DNA of 64,000 nucleotides from Hysterangium stoloniferum (lineage: Eukaryota > Basidiomycota > Agaricomycetes > Hysterangiales > Hysterangiaceae): the NCBI GenBank assembly GCA_015178975.1, contig WHVD01000005.1, forward strand, positions 1,488,001 to 1,552,000. Reading direction: 5' to 3'. Positions 21,478 to 33,205 of this stretch are shown piece after piece; position 1 is the first letter of the stretch; every line of letters begins with the position of its first letter. The translations under genes and the position numbers were made by a program. The notes under the pieces are model-generated. The model was given only the letters and a program-made list of their open reading frames with translations, searched no databases and was not told where the DNA came from.

Positions 21478-24400
21478 ATGTCAGCTCTGGCGACCTCTTC
21501 CAGCCCACCCACCGCCACGGATGAAAAGCACGATCTAGAAGACAACAAACATGAGCAGGTGTTTGATGACGCGCGTATAGCTGTAAGCATCTTTATCCTC
21601 CTTTCATTAGCTCGTCCTCCCCTAGATTTTGTCGTTTATGTAACACATAATCTCACCAGGAGGTCGCTGGTGCTTTCTTTGATGATCTCAATCTCGACAA
21701 AGATCAACTGCAGCTAGAAGATGATAGGTATATTATTTTTTGATGATTTTCTGAGATTTTCCCTTACAGTCTTACAGTCCCTACCCTGAGGTGCGAAGCG
21801 CTGTTGCCAACACGGACGACAGTGACATGTAAGCACTGTGCCAAAGCTTCTGGTTGATATAGAAAACTCAATGGTATGTATAGCCCTGTGAACACTATCC
21901 GGGCATGGGTAATCGGCTTTGTCTGGTCGGTCGTGATTCCAGGTGCGAATATAACAAACGTTTCGTATAATATATTCTTATCCCACGTGCACACTTAGGA
22001 TTGAATCAGTTCTTCTTCTTTCGTTACCCTTCAGTTTATGTTAGCAATCTCGTCGCACAGCTGCTTTCCTTCCCACTGGGTAGTGCCTGGGCCGCCTTTA
22101 TGCCGAAGTGGACAGTATTCGGAATGCCTCTGAATCCTGGCCCTTTCACCGTCAAGGAGCATGTGTAGGTTTTAACCAAGATCCAATTTCGATATCCAGT
22201 TGCTTACATTGAATAGATTAATCACTATCATGGCCGGTGTCGGTGCCAGCAGCGCATATGCAACGGATATCATCGCAGTGCAACGCGTATTTTATAACCA
22301 AACGTTCAACTTTTCATGTCAGTGTTTTTTCCCTCTCCGTCACTCACCCGTTGGAACCCCCGCTTATCCGAATTATTTGGAATAAAGACCAATGGTTCGT
22401 TGTTATGTCTACTCAGATGATCGGATTCTCCATCGGAGGTATCGCGAAACGATTCTTGGTATCACCCCCTTCCATGAGTACGTTTTGAGCGGTGCCACCG
22501 CATTATAAAAAGCCAAGAGTTTATTACAGTATGGCCCGCAAATTTGATTTACTGCGCTCTTTTTAATACGCTGCATTCCACCGAAGTAAGTAGACGCCTT
22601 TTAATGCTGCTGTCCATTGAGCGGTTTTTAGTATGCTGGTATCGGGAATCGCGGAGGCATCTCGCGTGAAAGATTCTTCACATATGTCTTTGTGGGTAGT
22701 TTCACTTGGTGTGAGTCGCAATCTCGCTTGTCATGATTGTTATGCCATCGCTGACTTCGCATTTTTTGCTCACTTCCTTCTCTATAGACTTCTTCCCGGG
22801 TTACATATTCCAAGCACTTTCATATTTCAACTGGGTTTGTTGGATCGCGCCCGAGAATGCTACAATCAATCAGCTCTTCGGTGAGATTCACGGTCTCGGC
22901 ATGAGGTGAGATACCTTCCCGTCCTTTTTGCTTACGTGTGCTGATGTTATGCTCGCATAGTCTTCTTACATTTGAGTTTGTAAAGAATATGTGTTGTGTG
23001 GTTCAATCATTAAATATTTCACAGTTGGGCACAAATCGCATACATTGGCTCTCCTCTTGCTACTCCTTGGTGGGCCGAAGGTATGTTTGAAGGACTATTT
23101 TCTTTCTATATAGCATTTAACAAGCGACATGGACCAGCAAACGTGATCGGTGGCTTCGTTGTATTTTTCTGGATTCTAGCCCCAGCGATCTACTATTCCA
23201 ATTCCATGTACACCGCTTACCTGCCCATATCATCCCGTACTTCGTACGACAACCTCGGCAATAGGTACAATGTCACGGCCATCATCAATGACGACCTCAC
23301 TCTCAATCTCGAAAAATACAAGGCTTACTCACCATTGTTTTTATCGAGCACCTTCGCTCTTAGTTACGGATTGAGTTTCGCTAGCATCACCGCGACGCTT
23401 GTCCATGCCTTTTTGTACTTCAGAAAACAGATATGGGTTCAAGCACGCCGCAGCTTGAGCGAACAGCCCGATATTCACGCGAGACTCATGTCCCGCTACA
23501 GGCAGGTGCCAGAGTGGTTAGCCCCATCCCCTCTTTTGAAACAACGACCGATTTAGTATTGAATTAGGTGGTATGCGATTATCTTCATCTCTATGTTCGT
23601 TATTGGCATCATTAGTATTGGTAAGTAACTTAGGTTCATCTCGAGTGTTCGCACTTGATGTTTTCTCGTTATAGAGGTTTGGCCAACACAGTTCGTAAGT
23701 AGAGGTTCAGTCTTCCTACCCCAGCAGTTGAAGTAATTTTTTGCGCAGCCCGTCTGGGCTTTCGTGTTATCCTTGATCATTGGTGAGTGCCTGTGTCTCA
23801 GTGAAACATATTTCATTTCTCATTCAGGTGTTTATTAGCGTTTGTATACACAATCCCAATCGGCATGATCCAAGCGATTACCAATCAGCAGGTTGGGTTG
23901 AAGTGAGCACACTTTTCTATCTTTTCTTTGTATGTTTATTCATAGACGACAAGTGTCGTCACTGAGTTGATTATTGGATATGCACTTCCTGGAAAGCCCA
24001 TCGGTTAGTACTTTTATTTGATCTTCGACATGCTCAATATGTGACACGTAGCCATGATGATGTTCAAAACATGGGGATATATCACCATGTCGCAAGCCCT
24101 GCAGTTTACGTCGGATTTCAAACTCGGTGTGTATTTTCATTCCAGGCTGTGGTGTAGGATTAGAATATTCGTATTTATTTAGGCCACTACATGAAGATTC
24201 CCCCTCACTCAATGTTCTGGTGCCAGGTAATATCCTTATGTTCAAATCACATTACTACTCTATTTAACTGCCTAGTTGGTTCCTTAGATCGTAGCCACGG
24301 TCATTGCAGGCACAGTGCAACTCGGTGTCCAAGCTTGGATGTTTACAAATATCGAGGGCATGTGTACTGATGACCAACCTGATGGGTATGATTGAAATTT

Positions 24401-25372
24401 CTGAATCGTTTTAATACTCTGTTTATGACCCTTGGATTTGCAGTTTTATCTGTCCAAGTACACAAGTATTCGGTACTGCCTCCATCATCTGGGGAGTTAT
24501 TGGACCTGCATTGCAATTCTCCCATGGTCAAATTTTCTACCGTGAGTATCCCGCGGTATCTACACTTCACAAGACTCAATTATATTAGCTCTGGTGTTCT
24601 TCTTCCTCATCGGCGCTGCTCTTCCCGTCATCCCATATCTAATCACCAGAAAATTCCCCAACTCGGTTGTCAAATACCTTAAGTATGTTGTCTAGATGAT
24701 TTTCGAGGGTTAATGAAGACATTGATTGAATGTATTTCAGCTTTCCGGTCATCTTTAACGGGACAGGTGCGATTCCTCCGGCAAGTGCTATAAATTATAT
24801 CCCCTGGGGTATCGTCGGTTTTTTGTATGTTTTCTTTGTCTTATCAATCGTTTGCATCAAATCTCAATAGCCCTCAGGTTCCAGTATGTCATTAGGAGGC
24901 GTCATTTCAGCTGGTGGACCAAGTACAACTGTAGAGCTTTCAGCTTTTGCATAAAGTTGTCTGCTGACACAATAAATAGATGTCCTTTCCGCTGCTCTTG
25001 ATTGTGGTGTAGCCATTTCCACTATCGCTATTTTCTTCTGGTTTGTTTTTCTATTTAAATTATTTGATTCCAACCACGATATTAACCGCTACTACGTTAC
25101 CCTAGTCTGCAATTCCCGAAGAATAACCAGATCGGAATAAATAATATCCAGGTCTGGTGGGGCAACACGTACGTTGTTGTACATAATCACTGCGTATTTT
25201 TCACCCTAACCCGTCTTGAACAAGTGTACCATTTAATACCGATGATGCCCGAGGCACGCCTCACATCGTACTTGCAGATGGCGAAACATTTGGGTTGGTT
25301 TTCTTATCATTCACCTTTTGCCACGTTGTCATTCACATTCTTCGTTGTGATATCAGGCCCGCCACTTGGTGA
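21478..25372 (+). CDS. Oligopeptide transporter (OPT family)
   Basis: An ATG at 21478 (MSALATSSSPP) opens a gene with well over ten short introns. Exons assemble into a classic fungal OPT protein: acidic N-terminus, NTIRAWVIGFVWSVVIPG, the family hallmark NPGPFTVKEH, IMAGVGASSAYATDIIAVQR, GPANVIGGFVVFFWILAP, MIQAITNQQVGLNVVTELI, MMFKTWGYITMSQALQF, and IFNGTGAIPPASAINY. About 14-16 hydrophobic segments are expected. It should import tri- to pentapeptides or glutathione-like substrates by proton symport at the plasma membrane. The last join ADGETFG/PATW then TGA at 25370-25372, after a final intron, fits family C-termini. Some short exons were located only by frame and homology. Confidence 0.88.
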
Positions 25373-25907
25373 TCAGCTTTTCACTCTCACCTTTAGTCGC
25401 TCCATTGGCCAGAGCCTGAGGTTTTCCGTGGGGTCGTGCATGTCGCTCTTGTACCATGTCGCTCTTCTGAGTTTGATATGCTGTAATATAGTCCCTTTAT
25501 CTTTGAGTCAAATACGTCTACAGTACTGAGCGACACCGCACACTGAAAAGATGCGATGTGTGGATTTTTTGTTGGAACGACCTTTGAATACCAGACATAA
25601 TGCAGACTAAAACATAAAGGTGAGATGCTCATGCCACATCATATAGTAGTCCTTTGAGACCTCCTATGAGGACAATAGTTGACGGTTCCTAGTTTTGTTT
25701 GTGGACCTGACGTGCGGCTTGCACTTGGGATGCTTCCTTCATAATGGCCAAGGGGAAAGAAGATCATAGTGTACCTAAATACCAATCATGCTCCCGTGAA
25801 CCAGCAAGCCGAACATTCGCGGTCCAATGCCACAAACACATCAATCAACCTCTGAGGACAAATTAACGAAGACATCATTGCGGTCAATATTATTGTTACA
25901 TATGACC
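25373..25907. other. Intergenic; right part belongs to a duplicated segment
   Basis: No gene. From about 25820 rightward the sequence matches 44045-44220, so the duplication that carried the F-box gene reaches past its 3' end. Confidence 0.6.
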
Positions 25908-27254
25908 TTAGGTTGTCCCCATCGCTCGACCTGTTTCATCTCGAAGAGATATACCTCCCGACTGACACCTGTGTGCCCAAAGCCTCAATTGCAGAGGCCG
26001 CTTTTCAATTTCTCTTGCCAATGCTGCATCCATGAATTGGATTAATTCAAGGTTGGGGAAGATGGTTCCAGAGCTACCACAGCCAGTAAACATGGTGAAG
26101 TGGCTATCGAATTCCGCGGGTGGGGGGAGCTCCGTTCCCTTCAAACCCAATCGCTTAGCGCGACTAACACCTTCCATTATCATGGGGACGTCTTCAAGAT
26201 GAAAGATGACTGTGTGGATATTTGCAGGGAACGAATGCAATGCATGGGAATATGAATGAAATGTATTGGAGCCAAATGTGAGTGTATTGATTTGTAGTAG
26301 AATGTTCGGATATCGAAGAAAGCGTTGGACATCTGAGCTATGGCCAAAAGTAATATGTTTGGTTGGATATAGATTTAGATTGATGAGCTCATCATCTCCA
26401 ATGTCTGTTAAACGGCCTTGGTCGCCAGTTTCTGATTCATATAACGAAGTCATATTTTCAAGCTCTTCTCTGGTAAAATCAAAATCATCGGACGATTCAT
26501 CATGGTCAGAAGTACAGGCGACTGAATCCTGTGCTTGGTATCCTCCGTAAACACACAAATGGTGTGTAAAAGGGACCCTCGCATTGATAAAGGTGAAGTG
26601 AAAGGATCGGAGTCGGGGAGATTGGGGTTTTAACAGGTACCAAACCAACGGCAAATTGTAAGAGGAACACCATTCCAAATATTCCAGTGTCGTAGCCTTC
26701 AACAACGCCCCAGCAACGGGAAAAAAATCTTCACGGAAGAGATCGCCCTTAAATGAAAATACTCGGAGGTTGGTGCTAAGGGATATCAATTTTCCAACTG
26801 CTCGAGCCAGTCTTCGGATGGGATAGAATTTGTTTCCGAGACAAATCCCTTTGGTACCAACAAGACATAAAAAATCCAAGCGTAAGATTCTCGATATGTC
26901 TATATGTGGCTGGGATAGCCTCTTTAGGAGAAATGGTATATGGAGAGCTTTGCGCACAATCACAAAGTCGTACATGAAGCGTATGGTAATGTCCCTCCAT
27001 AATCGACAAACCAAGGATATATGGACTTTATCGGTGAATGACTTATGCAATAAGGTATGCGAATGTTCCAAAGACGGGGTACTAGGAGGTTGATCTGGTA
27101 GGAGTTGTGAACCTGGGGCTGGAATGGGATCATATCCGATGCCGTGCAGAAGCTCAGTCGGGACAGTAGCCTCACGAATTATTTGATACAAAAGCTCAGG
27201 AGGCAACTGCGTGATGCCCATGTATAACATCCAAAGTTGAGCCCTGATAGTCAT
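25908..27254 (-). CDS. F-box protein 1
   Basis: Intronless frame of about 448 residues from the ATG at 27254 (MTIRAQLWMLYMG). The F-box is N-terminal: ITQLPPELLYQIIREATVP, then SLVCRLWRDITIRFMYDFVIV, which fits an F-box that has absorbed an insert of about 40 residues. The rest is a leucine-rich, non-repetitive region typical of fungal F-box proteins whose C-terminus picks the substrate. F-box proteins dock on Skp1 in SCF ubiquitin ligases; the target is unknown. The frame also continues 12 codons upstream without an ATG. A broken copy lies at 44030-44360. Confidence 0.75.
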   Translation of the reverse strand: MTIRAQLWMLYMGITQLPPELLYQIIREATVPTELLHGIGYDPIPAPGSQLLPDQPPSTPSLEHSHTLLHKSFTDKVHISLVCRLWRDITIRFMYDFVIVRKALHIPFLLKRLSQPHIDISRILRLDFLCLVGTKGICLGNKFYPIRRLARAVGKLISLSTNLRVFSFKGDLFREDFFPVAGALLKATTLEYLEWCSSYNLPLVWYLLKPQSPRLRSFHFTFINARVPFTHHLCVYGGYQAQDSVACTSDHDESSDDFDFTREELENMTSLYESETGDQGRLTDIGDDELINLNLYPTKHITFGHSSDVQRFLRYPNILLQINTLTFGSNTFHSYSHALHSFPANIHTVIFHLEDVPMIMEGVSRAKRLGLKGTELPPPAEFDSHFTMFTGCGSSGTIFPNLELIQFMDAALAREIEKRPLQLRLWAHRCQSGGISLRDETGRAMGTT

Positions 27255-28985
27255 AAGCTGAAGACGACGGTAGATATCTACTTGACTCACTGTTTTATGG
27301 AGGCTCCGACCAACTTAGGTTAGTGGAGGTCGCATCCGCTGACAAATTCGTTCGGTGATACCAGGGGCTTGGTCTTCAGCTCTTTTACCTGCTTTTATAT
27401 ATTATTTTATTGAAACTACTAGGCATATGACTACATCTTTATTTTTGAAAACTCGTATTGCAACAATTATTATCATAATATTCTCTGGAGTTACACGCTG
27501 CTGTCTTTCCATCCTGATCCATGTTTCTATCTGACCTCGTCCGAAGTTCTCTAAATGCCATCCGTGTGGGTTGCGATGGCTGCACCGGAGGGTTGCGTTG
27601 GTAATTCTTTTGATGATGAGGCTGATCAATTATTTTTGGACAAATGGCTTCGGAAAACTGCAATTAATTGTCAATGGCGGCGACTTCAGAACGAGAAACT
27701 TTGGGGAGCGCAAGATGTACCGGTCCCATTCTCGCAAATACACGATTATTGTCACGGTTAAAACTCTTTTTAGTCATTGTTCTTTAGGACCTCTTGGGAT
27801 CTTTGTTTCTTCTTGTAGTTATCCTGTGTCGCATCAATTTACTGTGATATTCTAGCAGGCTAATCATGATGGAGTACATCTACATGGTTGGAACCTCCTT
27901 CCTGTCCTCTCCGCTCATGTGATCATTCCACGAACTTATCACCTCGCATGTACGCCTCGAAATTATCTCGCTTCCGTTCTGTACTGGCATCACCACTATG
28001 AATATAAAGTGAACGTTCTTTTAGGATCAGACTTCTACAATTATCCTCACCGTGCAACAAACAGCGAACCAAACCGTGAGGTTAGCCCATTCTTTCCAGT
28101 AGCGGTGGAGGCAATTGATGTTTCCGAGTGTGGCGGCAACCTGATTGCTAAGACAGTTGGAGCAAGGACTTCCATGGAAGGTTAGCTTCGACGTTAAAAT
28201 CTCTTTTATTGTGGCCCTTTCACTCACCTGCATTCACACCATTGGAGATTTCCTTGACTTTCACTTGGCTCATGGTCTCAACCGAACCGTTGTTTATATT
28301 GTATGGTAGCAAAGTGTGGCGGTGTGGGGAAGTACTGTAATACATAGGGAATCTGCGGTTTTATATCTGGTTATGTTTGTTTATTCTTAGAACTGACAAT
28401 CCATCTGGCGTCCCGTCCAAAGGTTCCGTAGTATTTCACATGGTGATGAGCTGATCCCAACGCTTTGTGGTGCGGATGAGACGGGGTTCCGTATTGGCAT
28501 TGGAAAGAGGCACAAGGCAGCGCTGAGCACCCATACCTACTCAGTTGTAGTATTGTAAGGGAGTGAGACTCCCTACACTGCGATCTTGTCATCAATAACT
28601 GTGACTTCACGTGTCTATCATCATGCATTCGCGTAGATCGTACCACTCGCGTAGATCGTACCATTTTTATAAATCGCGCCACTCGTAGTTTTTTAAACGT
28701 ATATAAAGTCTCTCAAGTTCTCAAAATAGGAGTCAGTTTGTACACATCTTTCCCCATAAAGATACTTTGCGCTTAGAGTACAAAGTACCTTACATAGTTA
28801 GTGCCCATAGTTGGATCACAACGTTCCATGATCAGTTGACCAAATTATAGTATGTATCTAATCCGGCATAGTCATGATAAAGCCATAATATTCTTTTCTC
28901 GTGTTGGCTAAGAGAATTCACTTTCGGTGGAAATATACAAGTACCTGTAAGCCTACACTGACTGCCATAACACTCGTCTTTCGCG
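27255..28985. other. Intergenic, partly duplicated at 44390-44700
   Basis: 27370-27660 shares long blocks with 44390-44700 (for example AGCTCTTTTACCTGCTTTT and GTCCGAAGTTCT). The small frames seen here (27571-27855, 27919-28185) are not supported by domains. Confidence 0.55.
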
Positions 28986-28986
28986 T

Positions 28987-29100
28987 TTAGGGACGAACCA
29001 CAGATGAAGGCTGGGGTTTTCTTGCTCGACCATTCAAATATATGCTTGACTTTTGTGATGTGGGTATTCCTGCTCAACGCCAGATAGACAGCCTAGAGGA
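28987..29100 (+). pseudogene. C-terminal scrap of an F-box gene
   Basis: This ~115-bp stretch matches the 3' coding end of F-box protein 4 (about 43312-43435): GGACGAACCA, GAAGGCTGGG, TTTTCTTGCTCG and CAGATAGACAGCCTAG are shared in order, with deletions in between. Nothing else of the gene is present. Confidence 0.7.
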
Positions 29101-30334
29101 TTTGCCAATGACGTTGACATATTTTCGCATACAGAATCCACCCGTTACTAATTCTATTAGAATCAAGATTCCTCTAGACTATCAATGTTGGCGACTAGAG
29201 GTTGCATAGACTAAGCCAATATAGACTTTGATCATAGGCAGTTTTGAGATCACCAAGTTCGAGGTTGAGAAAAAAATTGATTCCCAGCTTGGGAGTTGTC
29301 TGATAACATTATTTTCAACTTGTTCCTAGGAGGAAGGTTTCGGAGCGATTTTACTATTCCGGGAACATGTGTGGCATTATTAAACGATAGCGTCAACTTA
29401 GGCGGTGTATGAGCAAAAACCTCAGAAATGGCTCAGATCTACGCAGAAGACTTTTTGGAGCAAGAAATCATGAAAAGAGATCGTCAAGAAGGAATTCGGT
29501 TCCAGTAGGCTAGGACAATGGATATAAGATGTATCTGAATGGCATGCCCAACCAATGTTCCGCCACTCTGGAGTACTAATTGCCGAAAACGCGGTCTTTT
29601 GTAGCTAAATCTGAGGATGATATGCCCAACGTTTAAAAAGCAGGTATTCAGATCTGAGTGGGATCTGGGCATGGCATTGGCAGATCTAGGCAGTTATTGG
29701 GATCCCTCGGCGTGACGTATACTGTCTAGAGCCAGCTATGACTTATTGAAAGTCACCTTGAGTCTAGTCGTATCTTGAGTTTATGAATTGTCTCTTGTAT
29801 CATATAATTTGATTTCCTTGTATACGTGCAGGAAACTCTCAATGCGCATCAAAGGTTAGGTCGTAGTAATAAAGGGAACCTCGGGCTGGTGGAACCGAGG
29901 TTTTGCATAAGTTGTCCCAGCGAGGCAATGGCTATATTGACGTTTGGAAACCAATAAAAGATTAAGGACTGAGACACCTTCATTCCATCGCTGGAGGTCC
30001 GATATGGTTCAAGGAGCAGAAGTAAATATTGGTAAACTAGTTACTGTTAGCGAAGCGCGCAATTTCTACAACATAACAAAGGCAGCACTGCTCATCATCA
30101 CTGCTACCCCCTCGGTGTCATGCACTGGGGAGACCCAGATGCTTTCGTAGTGCAAAAAATCGCGAAATTTTTTTTTTATATGGTATTATATAATTGAAGG
30201 CTGAAATTAGCCTGTACCACAACACCAATCAGCTTCCTTAGTGATTTTCGTTGCCGAACGTCCACTTAGAAAGTCCACCCATACAAGCGAAGTACTTTGT
30301 TATACGCATCGAAACCGCAAATGTATTTATTGGA
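29101..30334. other. Intergenic, no gene seen
   Basis: No domain-bearing frame. From about 30190 it resembles the spacers found before the other units of the F-box array (shared ACCACAACACCAATCAG, compare 32165 and 41770). Confidence 0.5.
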
Positions 30335-30507
30335 GTTATTGGATACTGAATGCTGTGGGATGTGACGTGTGCGTGCTGGCTGCCACTTTTAATTTACTTG
30401 GCATAGCCTGAGGGCAACCCTGACCTTACTTTGCACTACATAGTTGAATTGTGAGTCATATACTTATATCTACTCGTATTCAATTTCAACGACGTAACTA
30501 CATCAGG

Positions 30508-31908
30508 ATGTTTCCTCTGGCACGAATCTGGACTCGGGGGCGTCCACTATTAATGTGCATTCCCGACCGTCAACTGGCCGCCGCTCAAAGGCTGCCTGCA
30601 GAGATAATATCGTACATTATCATTCTCGTGTTGGACGCCACGGACGTACCTAATATCAACAGAAAGGCGACCAAGTGGTTCGGCATTGCTCGCGTGTGCC
30701 CTCAGTGGTATCTCCCAGCTATGAATGAGTTATATGTAGCCGTTGCGCCATCGAGTACAAGGGCATGCAAACTTCTCCTCCGAACGCTTGTTGCCAAACC
30801 AGGGCTGGGGGGTTTAATTAAATCATTGACTTTCCCTGAGGACAGCACATTGTTCAGGAATACCTTTACTACTACTCGGAACCTCCCCCTGTTACGGCCA
30901 AGCCTCATTCAACAACTCGTATCCATGTGTCCCACGCTCATTCATTTGCATCTCCGTATTGAGAGTCATGACCGTTGGTGGAGAGACAGTAACTTTGTTC
31001 TCCAGAACTATCCTAACCCATTCCAATTACGAGGAATGGCGAGTTTACAAATATCCGTTTTCGGTCCGGGCAGTGGAAGCCTGAGGGAGATGCGGCATGT
31101 AATGAGATGGATTCAAACCAATTCCGTACTTCGTAAAATCGTCCTCGCTATTATACGTGATTCTATCAGAAGTTTTCCCGAAGACTCATGGCCGGAGATA
31201 TCCAGTCTACAATCCCTGCAACTCAGTAATATTACGTGGCGCATTTACCATAAGTCCGATGCTAAAGCCTTCTGGGCCTACGTCCCCCCCCACCATAGAA
31301 TTCCACCTGTGGTTTGGCCTTCGACTCACATTGAGTCGACCAACACACTCTATTTTTCAGAAGTATTCGAAACCGACAAGGAAGGCCCAGAGATCTTTGA
31401 ATGTTATCTCAATTCGGTCCTTGTAATAGCCCAATCTATGGCCCCAACGGTAGAAACACTTACCATCGTTTTTCCATCCATGGCCCTCAGAGAAAATGCG
31501 CAATATCAGTTCCGTACATGGGATGAACAGGATCTGAGACACATGGTCTCTCTCAAAACTCTTCATCTCAGTGATTGTCTAATTCAGCGGAAATTATTAC
31601 TAGCTCCTCCCCCGCTCCTGCATACGTTAATTATTTCCGTTTACGAGGATAGATATGCTAATCATCTCTCTCGGACTGTTGTTGACATAAATCTTATCTT
31701 CTCAAACCTACCACTGATGCTGAAAACTCTTATCTTTCGCGTTGAGACAAACATCATAGAAGAAGCCTGGGACTTTCTCGCTCGACGATCCAAATACACG
31801 CTCGACCCCCGTGACGCGGGCATTGATGTCTCCCCTGTGTCTTTTCAACATCAGATATGCAATCTAGCGGAGGCACATGGTATTGAAGTTCAAGTTGAAC
31901 TGGAATAA
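30508..31908 (+). CDS. F-box protein 2
   Basis: Intronless frame of 466 residues from the ATG at 30508 (MFPLARIW), matching the start of its paralogues. The F-box-like domain is at about residues 24-80: AAAQRLPAEIISYIIILVLD, then KWFGIARVCPQWYLPAMNELY, the usual leucine/proline start and V/C-x-W core. The remaining ~380 residues contain leucine-rich segments (SLQSLQLSNITW, SLKTLHLSDCLIQRK) suggestive of a degenerate LRR substrate-binding region. A probable SCF adaptor. Nearly identical in organisation to F-box protein 3 (40095-41495). Substrate unknown. Confidence 0.78.
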   Translation: MFPLARIWTRGRPLLMCIPDRQLAAAQRLPAEIISYIIILVLDATDVPNINRKATKWFGIARVCPQWYLPAMNELYVAVAPSSTRACKLLLRTLVAKPGLGGLIKSLTFPEDSTLFRNTFTTTRNLPLLRPSLIQQLVSMCPTLIHLHLRIESHDRWWRDSNFVLQNYPNPFQLRGMASLQISVFGPGSGSLREMRHVMRWIQTNSVLRKIVLAIIRDSIRSFPEDSWPEISSLQSLQLSNITWRIYHKSDAKAFWAYVPPHHRIPPVVWPSTHIESTNTLYFSEVFETDKEGPEIFECYLNSVLVIAQSMAPTVETLTIVFPSMALRENAQYQFRTWDEQDLRHMVSLKTLHLSDCLIQRKLLLAPPPLLHTLIISVYEDRYANHLSRTVVDINLIFSNLPLMLKTLIFRVETNIIEEAWDFLARRSKYTLDPRDAGIDVSPVSFQHQICNLAEAHGIEVQVELE

Positions 31909-32667
31909 CGGTGCGTGGTTCTGGTTACCTAGAGTTTTTAGTACGCTCACTGGCAATATCTAACCTAGTACAATAGTCCAGAACTCGCTGCTATGTTTCA
32001 AAACAGAGAACATGTGAAGGCATAGTTGTCGGTTGATAGCAAATGGGCATGCCTTTCTTGCTATGATCTAACGAGCTAATAGTATATACATCTATATGTG
32101 TCATACAATGTAGAGTTATCTAAGTAATGTTTGGATAGGGTATAATATACATAATTACAGGCTGAAACCACAACACCAATCAGTCTCCTCAAGTGGCTTT
32201 CATGCTGAACATTTATTCAGAATGTCTACGAATACCGGCAAAATACATTGTTATACGCTTCCAAATAGAAAATGTATTGATTAGACGGTGCTAAGTACTG
32301 TGGGATAAAACATACGTCAACCAATACTAGTACACTGCTTTCAACGTCAAACTCACATCAGGGATTTGGGAATGTCTACACCCACTATGTAGACTCCCTA
32401 GATCTATAGTAAGCTTTTATACCGACTAGTAAATAGGGATCTCGCGAAAGTAGGGTGTCTAGCCGAGTCTAGTCGAGCTAGCTAGCTCTCCTAGATGGCT
32501 CTAGACAATATAGACGGCATACTTACTGATCTTCTCACTTTCTTTCCTGATACAGTGCAACCTTTGCACCACAAAGTTGAATTGTTGAGTTATATCCTTA
32601 TATTCCTCGTCATAGTCTCCAACTCTTCTGATACCAAATTCAGTTTAACGATGAATACTATATCAGG

Positions 32668-32850
32668 ATGTTTCCTCTGCCACAAATTTGGAGACGTCCA
32701 AGGAGCGTTCGAGTTGTCAACCATCAACTGGCTGCCGCTCAAAGGCTGCCCGCAGAGATAATATCGTACATTATCGTTCTCATGTTGGATGTACCAGATG
32801 TACCGGACATCAACAGAAAAGCGACCAAGTGGTTCGGCATTGCTCGCGTG
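32668..32850 (+). pseudogene. Truncated F-box gene (only the F-box start)
   Basis: It starts MFPLPQIWRRPRS like F-box protein 4 (42074) and follows it through AAAQRLPAEIISYIIVLML and KATKWFGIARV. At 32850 homology ends, about 20 bp before the copia element. The rest of the gene is not found beyond the element, so it was lost before or during rearrangement there. Confidence 0.88.
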
Positions 32851-32871
32851 TTCCATGAAGAGGAAACAAGA

Positions 32872-33205
32872 TATAACAAATATACTCAGTCGACATGTAA
32901 AGGGTGATTCGACTATATTTGTTACCTATAACAAATATACTATGGAATGCTTTTGTTAAGCTATTATGGCTACAATCAAGAAGATAATAATGTACCTCAG
33001 TCGACACGTAAAGGGTGATTCGACTGAGGTATGGATGTGTAACTGTTGTAGTTAAATATTCTTTGGTTGATGTACGACATACATGTTCTAAGGTACGGTA
33101 TGGCTTGGCACTGTCGTATAAGCTTGATACGGGATGGGACAGTGTTATTTTGTAGCATTGCATTAGTTTAAACTTAAGCTTGGGGCGCACGAGCCTATTT
33201 CAACA
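32872..33205 (-). repeat. 3' LTR of the copia element
   Basis: 334 bp; lacks 16 bp present in the 5' LTR near the TGTTGAAATAGG end, where a short AAG(C/T)TTGGG repeat flanks the missing bases and suggests a slippage deletion. Confidence 0.93.

Larger units (their letters stand above)
30335..32850 (+). repeat. Segmental duplication block, left copy (F-box 2 plus F-box remnant)
   Basis: This block aligns colinearly with 39921-42257: upstream spacer (ATTGGATACTGAATGCTG), F-box gene, a ~430-bp downstream spacer, then the start of a second F-box gene. Here the second gene stops after about 60 codons, just before the copia insertion; in the right copy it is complete. Homology is high throughout, including non-coding parts. 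Confidence 0.9.
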
